A stretch of 64,000 bases of DNA from Oreohelix idahoensis. Its lineage: Eukaryota; Mollusca; Gastropoda; Stylommatophora; Oreohelicidae. Under the pieces are notes generated by a model that did no database searches, was not told where the DNA came from, and saw only the letters and a program-made list of their open reading frames with translations. Shown piece after piece: positions 1-10,059 of the stretch. The DNA lies in NCBI GenBank assembly GCA_024509875.1, contig JAMPIV010021230.1, forward strand, positions 127,501 through 191,500. Direction: 5' to 3'. Positions within the stretch are counted from its first letter, which is position 1. Each line of letters begins with the position of its first letter. A program made the position numbers and the translations under genes.

Positions 1-511
1 CACCAAATTAAGACTGTATGAGAGCTGTGTACTTTCTGTGCTTCTCTTTGGTGCGTAATGTTGGGGAGTAACAGAGAAGGAAATGTCGAAACTGTCCTCC
101 TTCCACACAATCTGTCTAAGGAAAATTCTCCGAATCTTTTGGCCGAATACCATCAGCAACCAAGAACTACTTATTCGGAGTAACCAGGAGGACATGCACA
201 CCATCATAGCTGGCAGACGCTGGAGTTGGGTTGGCCATGTCCTCAGAAGGGACCCTGATACCATTACAAGTACAGCTATGCTATGGACCCCCGAAGGAAA
301 GCGAAAGAGAGGCCGACCTAAAACAACTTGGCAGAGAACTGTCGAGGCCGAGATGCAATGAATGAACCAGAGTTGGGGCACTGTACGAAGGATGGCTGCC
401 GACAGAACAAAGTGGAGTCAATTTGTTGCTGCCCTACAAGACGCCACCAGGCGTGATGGCCGCTGACTGTTTTGACGGTTGGCGGTTATGGATCAAAGAA
501 GAAGAAGAAGC
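1..511 (+). pseudogene. RTE-A LINE, 3' end of reverse transcriptase ORF (cut by window edge)
   Basis: The sense strand encodes the C-terminal part of a non-LTR reverse transcriptase. It has the post-catalytic region with the RRWSWVGHVLRRDP and GKRKRGRPKTTW stretches that end RTE-like ORFs. The same region recurs at 24.8-25.1 kb (plus) and 32.2-32.6 kb (minus). A TAG codon near 58 and a TGA at 359-361 interrupt the frame, so this is a dead copy. It ends in a (GAA)n-type tail at about 497-511, shared by all copies of this family here. The 5' part lies outside the window. Confidence 0.85.
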
Positions 512-678
512 ATGAGGCTGGCAATCTCATTATGCTAAACAAATTTCCACAGAAACCACAGCAACAAGAGCATGTGACTTCTTGGTGCAGGTTTCTTGCA
601 AGGGAACCAGCTGTAATGGTGGCTTTATGCTCTGTAAGGAGCGCAAAGGAAAACTGATTGAGCATCAATAAATACAAT

Positions 679-1112
679 TTAGGTCCCCAAGAAGCATAGG
701 CTTTCAACAAACACATTCCAAGTCCTCCTGTCACGTGCCATCAGCTCAAGTTCTTTCGATGTTTTCCTCATAATTATCACTTCTGTATCTAGTTCTCTTC
801 TCCATGTGCGTGTTTTTTTTGGGGGGTCTACCTCTGCCTTTCTTTCCTTGGGAATCCCAGAACAACGACTGCCTTGTAATGCTATCAACAGGTTTCCTCA
901 ATGTGTGTCCTATCCATCGCCAGCATCTTCTTCTCATCTCTTGTTCCACTGGCACTTGTCTGGTTCTTGTCATCAGTTCCACGTTGGTGACCTTGTCATA
1001 CCATTTCCATCCTTCTGTTCTACGCAAGCACCCATTTATGAAAGTCTGTAGCTTTTTGGTTGTTATTTTTGTTGTTCTCCGTGTTTCAGAGCCACACAGT
1101 AGGACTTAATTG
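679..1112 (-). pseudogene. RTE-C LINE fragment, C-terminus of reverse transcriptase
   Basis: On the minus strand two overlapping frames together give a LINE C-terminal domain. The first frame holds KVTNVEL, RRWRWIGHTLRKP-like residues and GRGRP. The second continues with TWRRELDTE and a MARDRRTWNVFV ending. The frame changes at the homopolymer run near 814-827 (Ts followed by Gs). The HTLRKP wording differs from the other two RTE-like families in the window, so this is a third family. No endonuclease or catalytic reverse transcriptase core is present. Confidence 0.7.
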
Positions 1113-1473
1113 ACATTTAAGTTGAGACTTGATTGCGCATGGACCGTTGATAATGTCTATGGTCTTCAGAGCGGAGCTCCTTTTCGGGAGTAGTCCCACA
1201 GGGTCTCTGAGGAAATAATGAAAGACCATGACTACTGCTGCCTCAAGCATGTCGTTAAACGCGTCTAATATGAAATTGTGCCTCAACATATAAAATAATA
1301 CCATCATATGAATGTTTTTATGCAGGCTCCTTGCTGGCATCATGCTCCTTATGGAGGAAACAAGGAAACGAAGAATTATTCATTAAATGACAAGACATTG
1401 TGTTCTCTCCCCGCCCCCTCACCCCAGCCAAAAACTTAGGAAGTGAAAAACACTAGTGAGAGAGGGTGAATTG

Positions 1474-1768
1474 CAAGAAGAGATAAAAGGATCCCGTTAC
1501 ACGCCCATTGAGGCATATTGGGAATATGGTGTTAGGCCCATATTTTCTTGACCATCGACACATTAGGGGTGATGTGGTCAGCATCACGCCGGCCGCCTTA
1601 ACCTTCCCAGAAGTTGCTCTGGTACCCAATTCATGAAGGTGGATCGACCCCGGAGCCGTTTGTGGTCTAAACAATCCCACCTCAACTGGGGATTGAACCA
1701 TGGACCACCGAGCTAGGAAGCCAGTGCGCTAACCACAGCGCTACCGCGGCTCCTCAAGAAGAGATAAA
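1474..1768 (-). mobile_element. tRNA-derived SINE with 14-bp target site duplication
   Basis: The SINE body is 1488-1754, read on the minus strand. It begins with a tRNA-like head: a pol III A-box-like segment near 1728-1746 and a B box reading GGTTCAATCC at about 1690-1699. A conserved central region containing GTGATGCTGACCACATCACC follows. The duplication CAAGAAGAGATAAA flanks it at 1474-1487 and 1755-1768 and is perfect. A second copy of the family lies at 39.3-39.7 kb. The 14-bp duplication indicates LINE-machinery insertion. Confidence 0.85.
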
Positions 1769-2560
1769 CGACGATGAAAATGACAAAGACGATAAGCGTC
1801 AAGGATAAAAAATAGAAGGAAAGCGAGAACGGATAAAGGATGAACAAAAGATGGAAAAATTGGAATAATATTTATACACTGTATTTTATAATGAACGGAA
1901 TGAAGGCAAAACTAAACATGGTGGACATGATGCAACAGACAGACCCGGAAGCGACCATCCCGGTTAGGCCGGAATTGTTTATCCAGACTCCCAATTCCAG
2001 ATCATCTGCGAGGCCCAGTGGCTCGCATCAATCCGCTAACCCAAGGGAATGTCGTGAAAGTTTAGAAAAAAGAGTTTTCCTCATTATTCGCCTGTCACGG
2101 ATGACTTTGATCGAGGGGTTTCAATTTTCACCCAGATCTCCACTGATCAAACATTTGTGGCCTGAATCTAGCTGGAGACAACAAATATTTGTAAGTTGAT
2201 GGTTCATTGAAACAAGCGCTGCCCGGTCCTAAATAAAAGCACTCTTGGTTGCTCAGTCACCGATGGCGTAATTTGCGTTAGGAGAGTTCTCTGAAACAGC
2301 GGTTCTTAAACTGTTATTTGTTGTCCTCCTTGTTTAACTAGGCAGTGTTTCTCAACCCTGATAGTAGCAACGCCCCCTTTTGACAACTAATATTTTAAAA
2401 AGCCCCCCCACCCTTGCTCTTTATCGTGTATACACAAACACACACACAAACACATATACATATATTCCACCATACTTTTAAAAAAGCAATGCAGTTAATG
2501 AGTTATCTTTTCTTATAATATAAAGAAAAAGAGAAAGCCCATTTATAAAAGCTTAATAAT

Positions 2561-2828
2561 AGCCCCTTCAGTCATAACTGACTATGGGAATGCGCCCCAG
2601 AGTGACAGCTCTCAGCTGCTTATTTTCCTGATGCTCCTGTCGACGTTGTCTCCTCTCTTCGGCTTGTTGTGTGAGCTTCTTTTCGCCCAATCTGAGGTGG
2701 CGCCGTAAATAGCATCGCCACTTGGTGCGATCGGCAGCTTCATCTTCCCACGTTGCTGGATTTATGTCCAGTGCCCTCATATCTCTCTTGCACGCATCTT
2801 TGAACCTCAGCTGCGGTCGCCCAACTGT
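2561..2828 (-). pseudogene. RTE-B LINE, 5'-truncated 3' fragment
   Basis: The minus strand encodes the last part of the RTE-B ORF: MRALDINPATWEDEAADRT, a WRCYLRRHLRLGE segment and HQENKQLRAV. It is followed by the family's conserved 3' end, TGACTGAAGGGGCTATTATTA on the minus strand. It is the same sequence as the 3' end of the larger copy starting at 5816. The break at about 2828 is a typical 5' truncation. Confidence 0.85.
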
Positions 2829-2929
2829 ATAAAAGCATAGTTATATTAAATATGTGTTTAAGTACGGAATTATATACGCCACAGGTTCATTATCCTTGAA
2901 TTACAAATTGGCGGAGCAAATGATATAAA

Positions 2930-3050
2930 ATTAGTTCTTACAACTCTATAACTATCATAATCATATCATTTTAAAAGCGCCTAAATGGCTGCATATATAT
3001 CTGCAAATCTGAATATTTAAGCCTCTCCTTATGTAACCACTTTAAACATG
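2930..3050 (-). repeat. Duplicated, diverged hAT transposase segment
   Basis: Read on the minus strand this stretch matches about 100 bases of the hAT coding piece at 5705-5815, at roughly 70% by eye. Shared wording includes AGGCTTAAA, ATTCNGATTT and AAAATGATATGA. In the 5.7-kb copy it encodes RLKDSDLQVYCSHLDAIKNDM. Here the frame is broken. It lies downstream of the transposase stop, so it is a second copy rather than part of the reading frame. Confidence 0.55.
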
Positions 3051-3119
3051 AAAAAATTGGAAAAATTATTAGTTGATAATAATGATATAATTATATTAAA
3101 ATTCACTTACTAATGAAGC

Positions 3120-3302
3120 TTAATGAGATCCTTGCGCTTGGTGGGACTCAGCCAGTTTTGTAATATTTGGTTCCAAGTTTTTTAAAAGAAGTCTCAAATC
3201 TCCTGTTACAAATCTGCAGTCGGTTTAGTTGCTTTTGTAGAAGCAACACTACTGCACTGAACCCCTTCTATGCCAAATCCGACATTGGGAATGCTGTAAT
3301 TA
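3120..3302 (-). pseudogene. hAT transposase, C-terminal dimerisation segment
   Basis: The minus strand reads AFPMSDLA, a stop, then KGFSAVVLLLQKQLNRLQIC and a short tail ending near 3120. This matches the conserved C-terminal (hAT family C-terminal dimerisation) motif, in which a hydrophobic patch precedes RGFS..L..QRNRL. The Tc1/mariner-type element sits directly against it at 3303, separating it from the preceding coding piece at 5513-5815. The in-frame TAG in place of the usual residue before KGFS shows decay. Confidence 0.7.
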
Positions 3303-5512
3303 TAGTGCGTTTCAAAAAGGTCGGTCGACGATTGACTTCAAATATCTCCATATTCCTTGCACTGATAAACATGATTTTTTGCATATAGTCTTATATTTTC
3401 AATGTCCCAAAGGTTTTATAAAATTAAATGTTGTAGGTAGTGTGCTTTTCTTGCAACGGCTAATTCCTTTGATCTTTTTTAAAGAAGTAATTATTTTGTC
3501 CTGGAAGAAAATAATTTACCGTAAATGAAGGAAGTTGTGTATTTTCGGCATAGGCGTCTATACAATTCGAATGTTAGAGGGGTTTGTTAACTGATTACTA
3601 CGTGAGGTCCTTTTTTTATTTCTTCGAAATATTTGAGAGAAAAATAACGCCTATTCGTTGTAAATGTTACTTTTTATACTAAAAAGTGAATGGATGCATG
3701 AAGAGGTGAAAGTACTGTGTATGTTAAAAATAGTAGTGAAATCGCGGAGATAAAAAGGAAATGAATTGGTTTACATATACACATAGATGGAGGAGAAAAC
3801 ATATAAAACATATAAGGTATTTACACACTTATTCCGAGTCAGACGAGTCTAACATATTGATGACTATTCTCGGCTGAACGAACGACAGTCTATCTTTTTT
3901 CCAATAGTCATTTTCCTCTTTTAAGACATGGTCTTTACATTTACACCAATAATCTTTGTCTATCTGCGAAAGGGCGGCATATGTTAGTTCTTTCATATTG
4001 CATAGTTTGAAAGTTTTATTTTCAGCTGCCACCTGGCCTTTAACTTTTGCCCAAACGAGTTCAATTGGGTTTAAATGTGAATGATAAGGTGGCAGTCTCA
4101 AACACTTATGACCATGATGTTGAATCAACTTGTCTATATAGAAGATCTTGGTCTTTTGTGATTTCTTAACAAGGGACAGTAATTCAGGTTTAAGAAACCC
4201 CTCGTTAAATGGGATGTCTTCTTTTTTTAGCCAAATCTTAATAGCATCTTTTGTACTCGAAGATGTCGGGATTTTGTCTTCTTCTGACACAGCGTTGTGG
4301 TATGATGCGTTGTCCATTATCAGACAGGATGGTCTGTCTAGGGACGGAAGAAGAGTATTTTCAATCCACTCTTTAAATATGTTACCGTTCATCTCGGTAT
4401 GATAGTCCCGGTTGTCCGTATAATTGGAAGTGAAAATAAGTTCAGCATTTTTCACTAGCCCATTATGTCTGCTGCCTGCATGTGCCATTATCAGACGTTG
4501 TCCTTTTCCACTGGGTACACATCTTTAATCGTTTCATCTGATAACTGCCATTCCTTTTCACTTGTGTGGTGAGCACTGATCCAAGTTTCATCCACATACA
4601 CAATATCATAATCTTTATTACGCATTTTCCGTACTTCACGTAAATATTTACTTCTCATAGATACTAAGTGCGGCTTCTCGCAGATGACGTTTCTTCCACT
4701 AGCGTACTTCCTAAACGTAAAGCCAATGCTTCTAACAGTTCTCCATAATGTTGATTTCGACACATCAAAGTCATTGTGTGTTCTCAGCCGAATTTTCAGT
4801 TTTCTTAGTGTCACAGTTTCTTTGGAATTAAACATTCTACAAATCTCTCTTCTAATCACATCCCTGTCAAAACTATCTACTACTTCCTTTCTTCCTTGCG
4901 TCCTGGTATTGATTGAACTGAGAATTCCATTAGCTTTGAGTAATTGATAAAATGAGCTTTTACTTAAACCCAAAGCGTGAATAGTTCTCTTTTCAGGATT
5001 TGAGAGACTCCGATACAGTTTACCACGCTTAGCTTCTCTGCAGAAATATTTATACATCTTCATTGCCATTGTATGCAGTGTAAGGAACGTGACTTTCATA
5101 CCCATTGTATTACAGACCTAGAATACCGCAAGATACGCCCATGCACTGTAATACACAATCAGTAGAACGGTAACTGAACACACCGGAAGGATCAATGTAA
5201 GGTGCAAAACAGTGCGGTAGTGAGCTGATACACCGGGAAAATCATTTGAAATGCGTTCAAGATGTTAAATCGAAATAGTTCACAAATATGAAGGGGTAAG
5301 CCCTCTCAATACATAGCTGGACTAGGAGGTGGTCGATTTTGTATACTTTAAATAAAGAAAATTTAAAACCATAAGTTTGTTAACGAGGAAAAAAATGTCC
5401 CCCTTGGGACATAGCGATCATTAGGTCATATGCAAAGTTGCAACAATTACGATCAAGTGGTTGCAGAGATATTGAATATTAAACAGCGGCAAACATTGTG
5501 AAACGCACTATA
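3301..5512 (-). mobile_element. Tc1/mariner-superfamily transposon, Sailor-like, with about 110-bp TIRs
   Basis: The element is 3303-5510 (2,208 bp), flanked by the TA target duplication at 3301-3302 and 5511-5512. The ends are perfect for 12 bp (TAGTGCGTTTCA). Similarity continues imperfectly for about 110 bp, to AATGTCCCAA at 3401-3410 and the inverted counterpart at about 5403-5414. The TIRs also share TTGCATAT-type blocks. It carries one transposase gene in two frames on the minus strand. It landed inside the hAT transposase coding sequence. Confidence 0.85.
3829..5105 (-). pseudogene. Transposase, DDE_3 type with wide D-E spacing (one frameshift)
   Basis: A cut-and-paste transposase split into two frames, 5105-4491 (204 aa) and 4488-3829 (219 aa). 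Residues about 30-110 of the first part form helix-turn-helix DNA-binding segments (LSKSSFYQLLKANGI and FDVSKSTLWRTVRSIGF). The catalytic triad is visible: D172 in VDETW, D59 of the second part in MDNASYHN, and E143 in LNPIELVWAKVK. Second D and E are 83 residues apart, against 34-41 in most Tc1/mariner families. The frames differ by a small indel near 4500-4520. Otherwise the domain looks whole, so the copy is young or the shift is a sequencing error. About 425 residues in all. Confidence 0.85.
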
Positions 5513-5815
5513 GCAATTTAGTTTCACGCCAAAGAACGGGATGCGCAAGCCTTTGCTGGATCCAAAATTTTTCGTAATATGTGTGACTGAATCGTGCTTT
5601 TGCCTCGAAGTCATTTTGTAGCTCAATTAATTCTTCTTGTAAATGTTGATTAACTACCGTAGTTCCACGTTTGATTCAAACGGATTAATCACCCAGTCCG
5701 GTATTATAATTCTTGCAAGTCCTTAAATCTTATGCTCATATCATTTTTAATAGCGTCCAAATGACTGCAATAAACCTGTAAATCGGAATCTTTAAGCCTG
5801 TCCCCACCTAACTGT
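5513..5815 (-). pseudogene. hAT transposase, middle to C-terminal segment
   Basis: On the minus strand the pieces RLKDSDLQVYCSHLDAIKND, IRFKDLQEL, WVINPFES, LQEELIELQNDFEAKARF and FWIQQRLAHPVLW follow in order across small frame changes. This is the order found in ZBED5/FAM200-like hAT transposases just before the C-terminal motif. It is bounded on the 5' side by the RTE-B insertion at 5816 and on the 3' side by the Sailor-like insertion. The flanking hAT pieces show where both insertions landed. Confidence 0.7.
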
Positions 5816-8800
5816 AGTAATAATAGCCCCTTCAGTCATAACTGACTATGGGAATGCGCCCCTGAGGTGACAGCCCTCAGCTGCTTATTTTCCTGGTGCT
5901 CCTTTCGATGTTTTCTCCTCACCCCTGCTTCTCGTGTGAGCCTCTCTTCGCCCAATCTGAGGTGGCGCCGTAAATAGCATCGCCACCTAGTGCGATCGGC
6001 AGCTTCATCCTCCCATGTTGCTGGATCCATGTCCAGTGCCCTCATATCTCTCTTGCACACATCTTTGAACCTCAGCTGTGGTCGCCCAACTGTTCTCTTG
6101 CCATCTGCTAATTGTCCGTAGAAGATATCTTTCGGGATGCGACCATCTTCCATGCGGCGAACATGGCCAAGCCAGCGAAGTCTGCGCTGTCTAAGAAGCG
6201 TATACATACTTTGAAGGCCAGCACGTGACAACACCTCGACATTTGTCACTTTATCTTTCCACGAGATGCCGAGGATGCGGCGTAGACACCGCAAGTGGAA
6301 GGTATTGAGCCTTCTTTCTTGCTTAGCATAGGTCGTCCAGGTCTCGCTGCCATATAGGAGTGTGCTGGTGACGCAGGCATTATATACCGCAGCTTTGGTC
6401 TTCATTGTGAGTTTAGAGTTTCCCCAAACACGCGATGTGAGGCGGGCAAAGGTCGCTGCAGCTTTGCCAATGCGGCTGTCGATTTCTGTATCCAGTGAGA
6501 GTTTGTCATTGATGGTAGACCCTAGGTATGTGAAGTGGTGCACCACTGCCAATTCATAGTTATCGATAGTGATAACTGGTGCAGCACCCACATCCTGACT
6601 CAGCACATTCGTTTTCTTTAGACTTATTGTGAGGCCAAAGTCCTTGCATGCTTTAGTGAAGCAATTCATCAAGCTCTGAAGCTCCTGTTGGCTTTGAGTG
6701 ACGACTGCAGCATCATCAGCGAACAACAAGTCTCTTATAGTGACCCTTCTGATTTTTGTTTTTGCCTTCAGCCTTGAAAGATTAAACAGACGGCCATCTG
6801 ACCTAGTGTGAAGGCATATTCCTTCAGTTGCATCTCTGAATGCATGTTTTCAAGAGTAAGGCAAAGAAGATTCCGAAGAGGGTCGGAGCCAGAACACAGC
6901 CTTGTTTAACGCCACTTCGTATATCAAAGGGCTGTGACGTGCTTCCAGCATATTGGACTGTTCCCTTCATGCCGTCATGGAATGACTTTATCATTTCCAG
7001 CATTTTAAAGGGCAGCCTATTTTCAGGAGGATTTTAAAGAGTCCATCCCTACTAACCAGGTCGAATGCTTTTGTGAGGTCTATAAAGGCGATATATAATG
7101 GTCTTTTCTGCTCTCTTGATTTTTTCCTGAAGCTGGCGGAGAGAGAAGATCATGTCTGTTGTTGATCTGCCAGCTCGGAATCCACACTGTGACTCTGGAT
7201 ATATGCGCTCAGCTAACTTGTGTAGTCGCATTAAGATGACTTTGGCAAAAACCTTACCAACAATACTAAGAAGAGAGATGCCTCTGTAGTTATTGCTATC
7301 ACTTCTGTCTCCTTTATTTTTATACAGTGTTACAATCTTGGCATCTCGCATGTCTTGAGGAATAGTTGTCTCTTCCCAGCACTGGCACAGCATCCTATGC
7401 AGGGGATGTAATAGCGTGCTCTTACAGCATTTGATTAAATCAGGAGGAATCCCATCACTGCCTGGTGCTTTGCCAGAGGCCAAGCTATCAATGGCCTTGC
7501 TGAGTTCCTCTAATGTTGGTTCGGCATCCAGCTCCTCCATAGTTGGCAGACTGTTGACACCATCAAGGGCTGCAGGCGTAACGGTATTGTCTCTAGCGTA
7601 AAGCTCAGAGTAGTGCTCGACCCACCTCTCCATCTGCTTACCCTTATCGGTTAGCTTCTCTCCGCTGATGGTTTTTTAGCGGTGCCGTCTTACTTTTATG
7701 GGGGCCAAGTGCTTTCTTTATACCGTCATACATTTGTCTAATGTTGCCTGTTTGCGCTGCGATCTGGATGCTCTCACTGAGCTGGAGCCAGTAGTCATTT
7801 GCACAGCGTCGAGCAGTTTGTTGAACTTTGCTTCTCGTAGCCCTCAGGATCTGTAGGGTTCTGGCACTCGGTGAACGTTTGTATTCATTCATAGCACTGC
7901 GCTTAGCTTCAATGACAGGTGCCATCACATCTGATGAAGCATCAAACCAGTCATTTGACTTGGCTGTTTTCTTACCAAAGGTGGCAAGTGCAGTACTTTG
8001 AATGGTGTTCCGTAGATGCTCCCAGTTCTCTGCAATAGTATCACCATGCTGAGGGCTACTGAGCACTTTCTCGAAGGTCGCAGTGAATTGAGCGATCATG
8101 AAAGGGTCTGACATCTTGCTGGTATCAATGCGTGGTTTCCCTTCATGTCTGACACGATAGAGTTTTCTTGGTTGTGCTCTGATTTTGCAGCAAACCAAGG
8201 AGTGATCTGTATCACAGTCTGCACTATGGTACGAGCGCGTGGAGAGCACAGACCTGAGGAGTGGCCTTCTGACGAGAATCAGGTCAAGTTGGTGTCAGTG
8301 CTTGGATCGTGGGTGTCTCCATGACACCTTATGCTGGGGTTTTGTCTGAAAGTAGGTGTTGGTCACGCAGAGGTCATGGTGGACGCACAACTCTAAGAGC
8401 CGTTGTCCATTTTCATTCATCTTGCCAATACCAAACCTGCCCAGACATGAAGGCCATGAAACATTATCGGCACCCACTCTAGCGTTAAAGTCACCAAGGA
8501 GAACAAGCTGTTCTTGCCTAGGTATGCTTTTGATTACTGCTGTTAGATTCTCGTAGAACTCATCTTTAGCTTCTGAGGCAGAGTACAGAGTAGGAGCATA
8601 CACACTGACAAGGGTGATGGGACCTGTGTTAGTTTGCAGGCGGAGCGTTAACAGGCGTTCTGATCCATTCTCGCCTGGTTCAACCATTTTAGTTAGCGAT
8701 TTTTTGACCGCAAAACCTACTCCGTGTTCTCTAGCTTTATTAAGATCTTTCCCTTGCCAATAAAATGCGTAGTCCTTCTCGCTCACCGTTCCATAGCCCG

Positions 8801-8975
8801 CCAGGCGCGTTTCCTGAAGTGCAGCTATATCCACCTGAAGTAGTTTAAGCTCATCATTGATTATGGCTGTCTTCCTTACATCGTTTACATCCTGTAGGTT
8901 TTCGGATAGTCCAGTCAACATAGTCCGGACGTTCCAGCATCCCAATCTGAGAGTTTGCTTATTTCTATATTAATT
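5816..8975 (-). pseudogene. RTE-B LINE, near full-length endonuclease-reverse transcriptase
   Basis: The minus strand holds one endonuclease-reverse transcriptase broken into frames 8945-8295, 8249-7644, 7633-7052, an unlisted stretch 7051-6730, and 6729-5836. The N-terminal endonuclease is recognised by GCWNVRTM, LQETRL, VYAPT and GDFNARVG, followed after a break by CDTDHSLV. The reverse transcriptase is recognised by SGKAPGSDGIP, NYRGISLLS, FRAGRSTTD and LFADDAAV. The C-terminus has RRLRWLGHVRRMEDGRIPKD. The 3' end at 5816 carries the (TTA)n-type tail. It lies inside the hAT coding region. Several frameshifts make it inactive. Confidence 0.88.
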
Positions 8976-8982
8976 GCTTGGT

Positions 8983-9046
8983 GATCTTTCCCTTGCCAAT
9001 AAAATGCATAATCCTTCTTGCTCACTGTTCCAGAGCCCGCCAGGCG
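8983..9046 (-). repeat. Second copy of an RTE-B endonuclease segment
   Basis: About 64 bases starting GATCTTTCCCTTGCCAATAA repeat, with a few differences, the segment at about 8747-8810 inside the LINE's own endonuclease coding region. The order is direct, not inverted, and it sits just beyond the LINE's 5' end. It could be a rearranged 5' junction formed during target-primed reverse transcription or a scrap of another copy. Confidence 0.6.
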
Positions 9047-9059
9047 GGCGAGAAAGTTA

Positions 9060-9660
9060 TCGGCGACTAAGATTATTTTTATATAATGTCAATTTGTTGA
9101 TGAACCCCATGATAATTCCTTTCACTTTAATCAGACTGATCTCATTTCCTTGTAGCTTAAGAAGAACCTCATTTAACTTTTCAAATATATCTGAAATAAA
9201 GGCCACATCGTTTCGCAATATTTCTCTTTCGGTGCTAAATTCTTATTTGACTGAATCCAAAAACTCTACAACAGAATCAAATAATGCCCATAATCTTTTT
9301 AAACAGTTACCTTTGGACAGCCATCGTACTTCCGTGTGTAGGAGAAGACGTTCAAACTCTTCAGCATTATCACAACAAAGTTTACGAAATAATCTATCGT
9401 TCAACGAATGCGCCTTAATTTTGTTAATAACACTGATAACACAGTTCAATGATTTGTGGAGTCTGTCACTAAGATGCTTGGCGACTAAATGTTGTCGATG
9501 AATAACACAATGAATTGTTAAAACACCTGGTGCCACATTTTTTAAGTAGGCCTGAAACCCACGATGACGACCAACCATAGCTGGTGCTCCGTCTGTCGCA
9601 CATGCGATGACATTGGAAAAAGGAATTATTTTCCCAACAAAAATGTGTTTCCAGAAGAAA
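9060..9660 (-). pseudogene. hAT transposase, catalytic-core segment
   Basis: The minus strand reads IACATDGAPAMVGRHRGF at about 9540-9610, then HCVIHRQHLVAKHL and LLLHTEVRWLSKGNCLKRLW, then FINKLTLYKNNL. The CATDGAP Asp and the HTEVRWLSKG motif are hallmarks of hAT transposases of the ZBED5/SCAND3 type. The 111-residue frame 9578-9243 is the longest open part. Sequence above about 9660 stops resembling the family, so the zinc-finger N-terminus has been deleted. The continuation is at 5815-5513, beyond the LINE. Confidence 0.85.
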
Positions 9661-10059
9661 ATATGTGTCGAGAGTGGAGAGAGAAGGTTAGCTTAGGTGT
9701 GTCGAGAGGCTAATCATTAATGAATGTTTCGAATGTTGAAGGGACATAAATCTCCGCCTACTGTCTCCTGACAATGGCAACATCCCAGGCAGTAAAATTT
9801 TGCGTTTGGAATCCTTGAAACATTGTATGGGACGCAAGGCAAATAAAAACTATCGTGTTACAAGCTATGCGAAGGGTAATATCTTTTGTAATTGTTTCAT
9901 TTTGATTCTTGTAAAACTGAACCCACCCCCCCCCCCCCCCCCCCCCTTGAATGGAAGCAGCGACCCCCAATCGTTGCGACCCATCAGAACGCTCCCAGAC
10001 ATCTTGAAAACGCCCCCCAGGGGGCGGTACCGCCCCCGTTGAGAAACACTGAACTAGAG

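Larger units (their letters stand above)
2335..10059 (-). mobile_element. Large hAT DNA transposon carrying nested insertions
   Basis: Terminal inverted repeats CAGTGTTTCTCAAC occur at 2343 and, inverted, ending at 10051. They are flanked by AACTAGG (2336-2342) and AACTAGAG (10052-10059). That fits an 8-bp hAT target duplication with one base lost on the left. Inside are scattered minus-strand pieces of a ZBED5-like hAT transposase at about 9060-9660, 5513-5815 and 3120-3302. They are separated by a LINE (5816 to about 8975) and a Tc1/mariner-type element (3303-5510). The transposase N-terminus is missing, so the element is inactive. The 9660-10051 end holds a poly-C run (9925-9946) and a GGGGGCGGTACCGCCCCC palindrome. 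Confidence 0.75.

Noticed and set aside
1474..1768. Minus-strand ORF 1453-1701 as a protein gene
   Set aside because: It lies in a tRNA-derived SINE, and the similar frame in the 39.4-kb copy follows the SINE sequence only.
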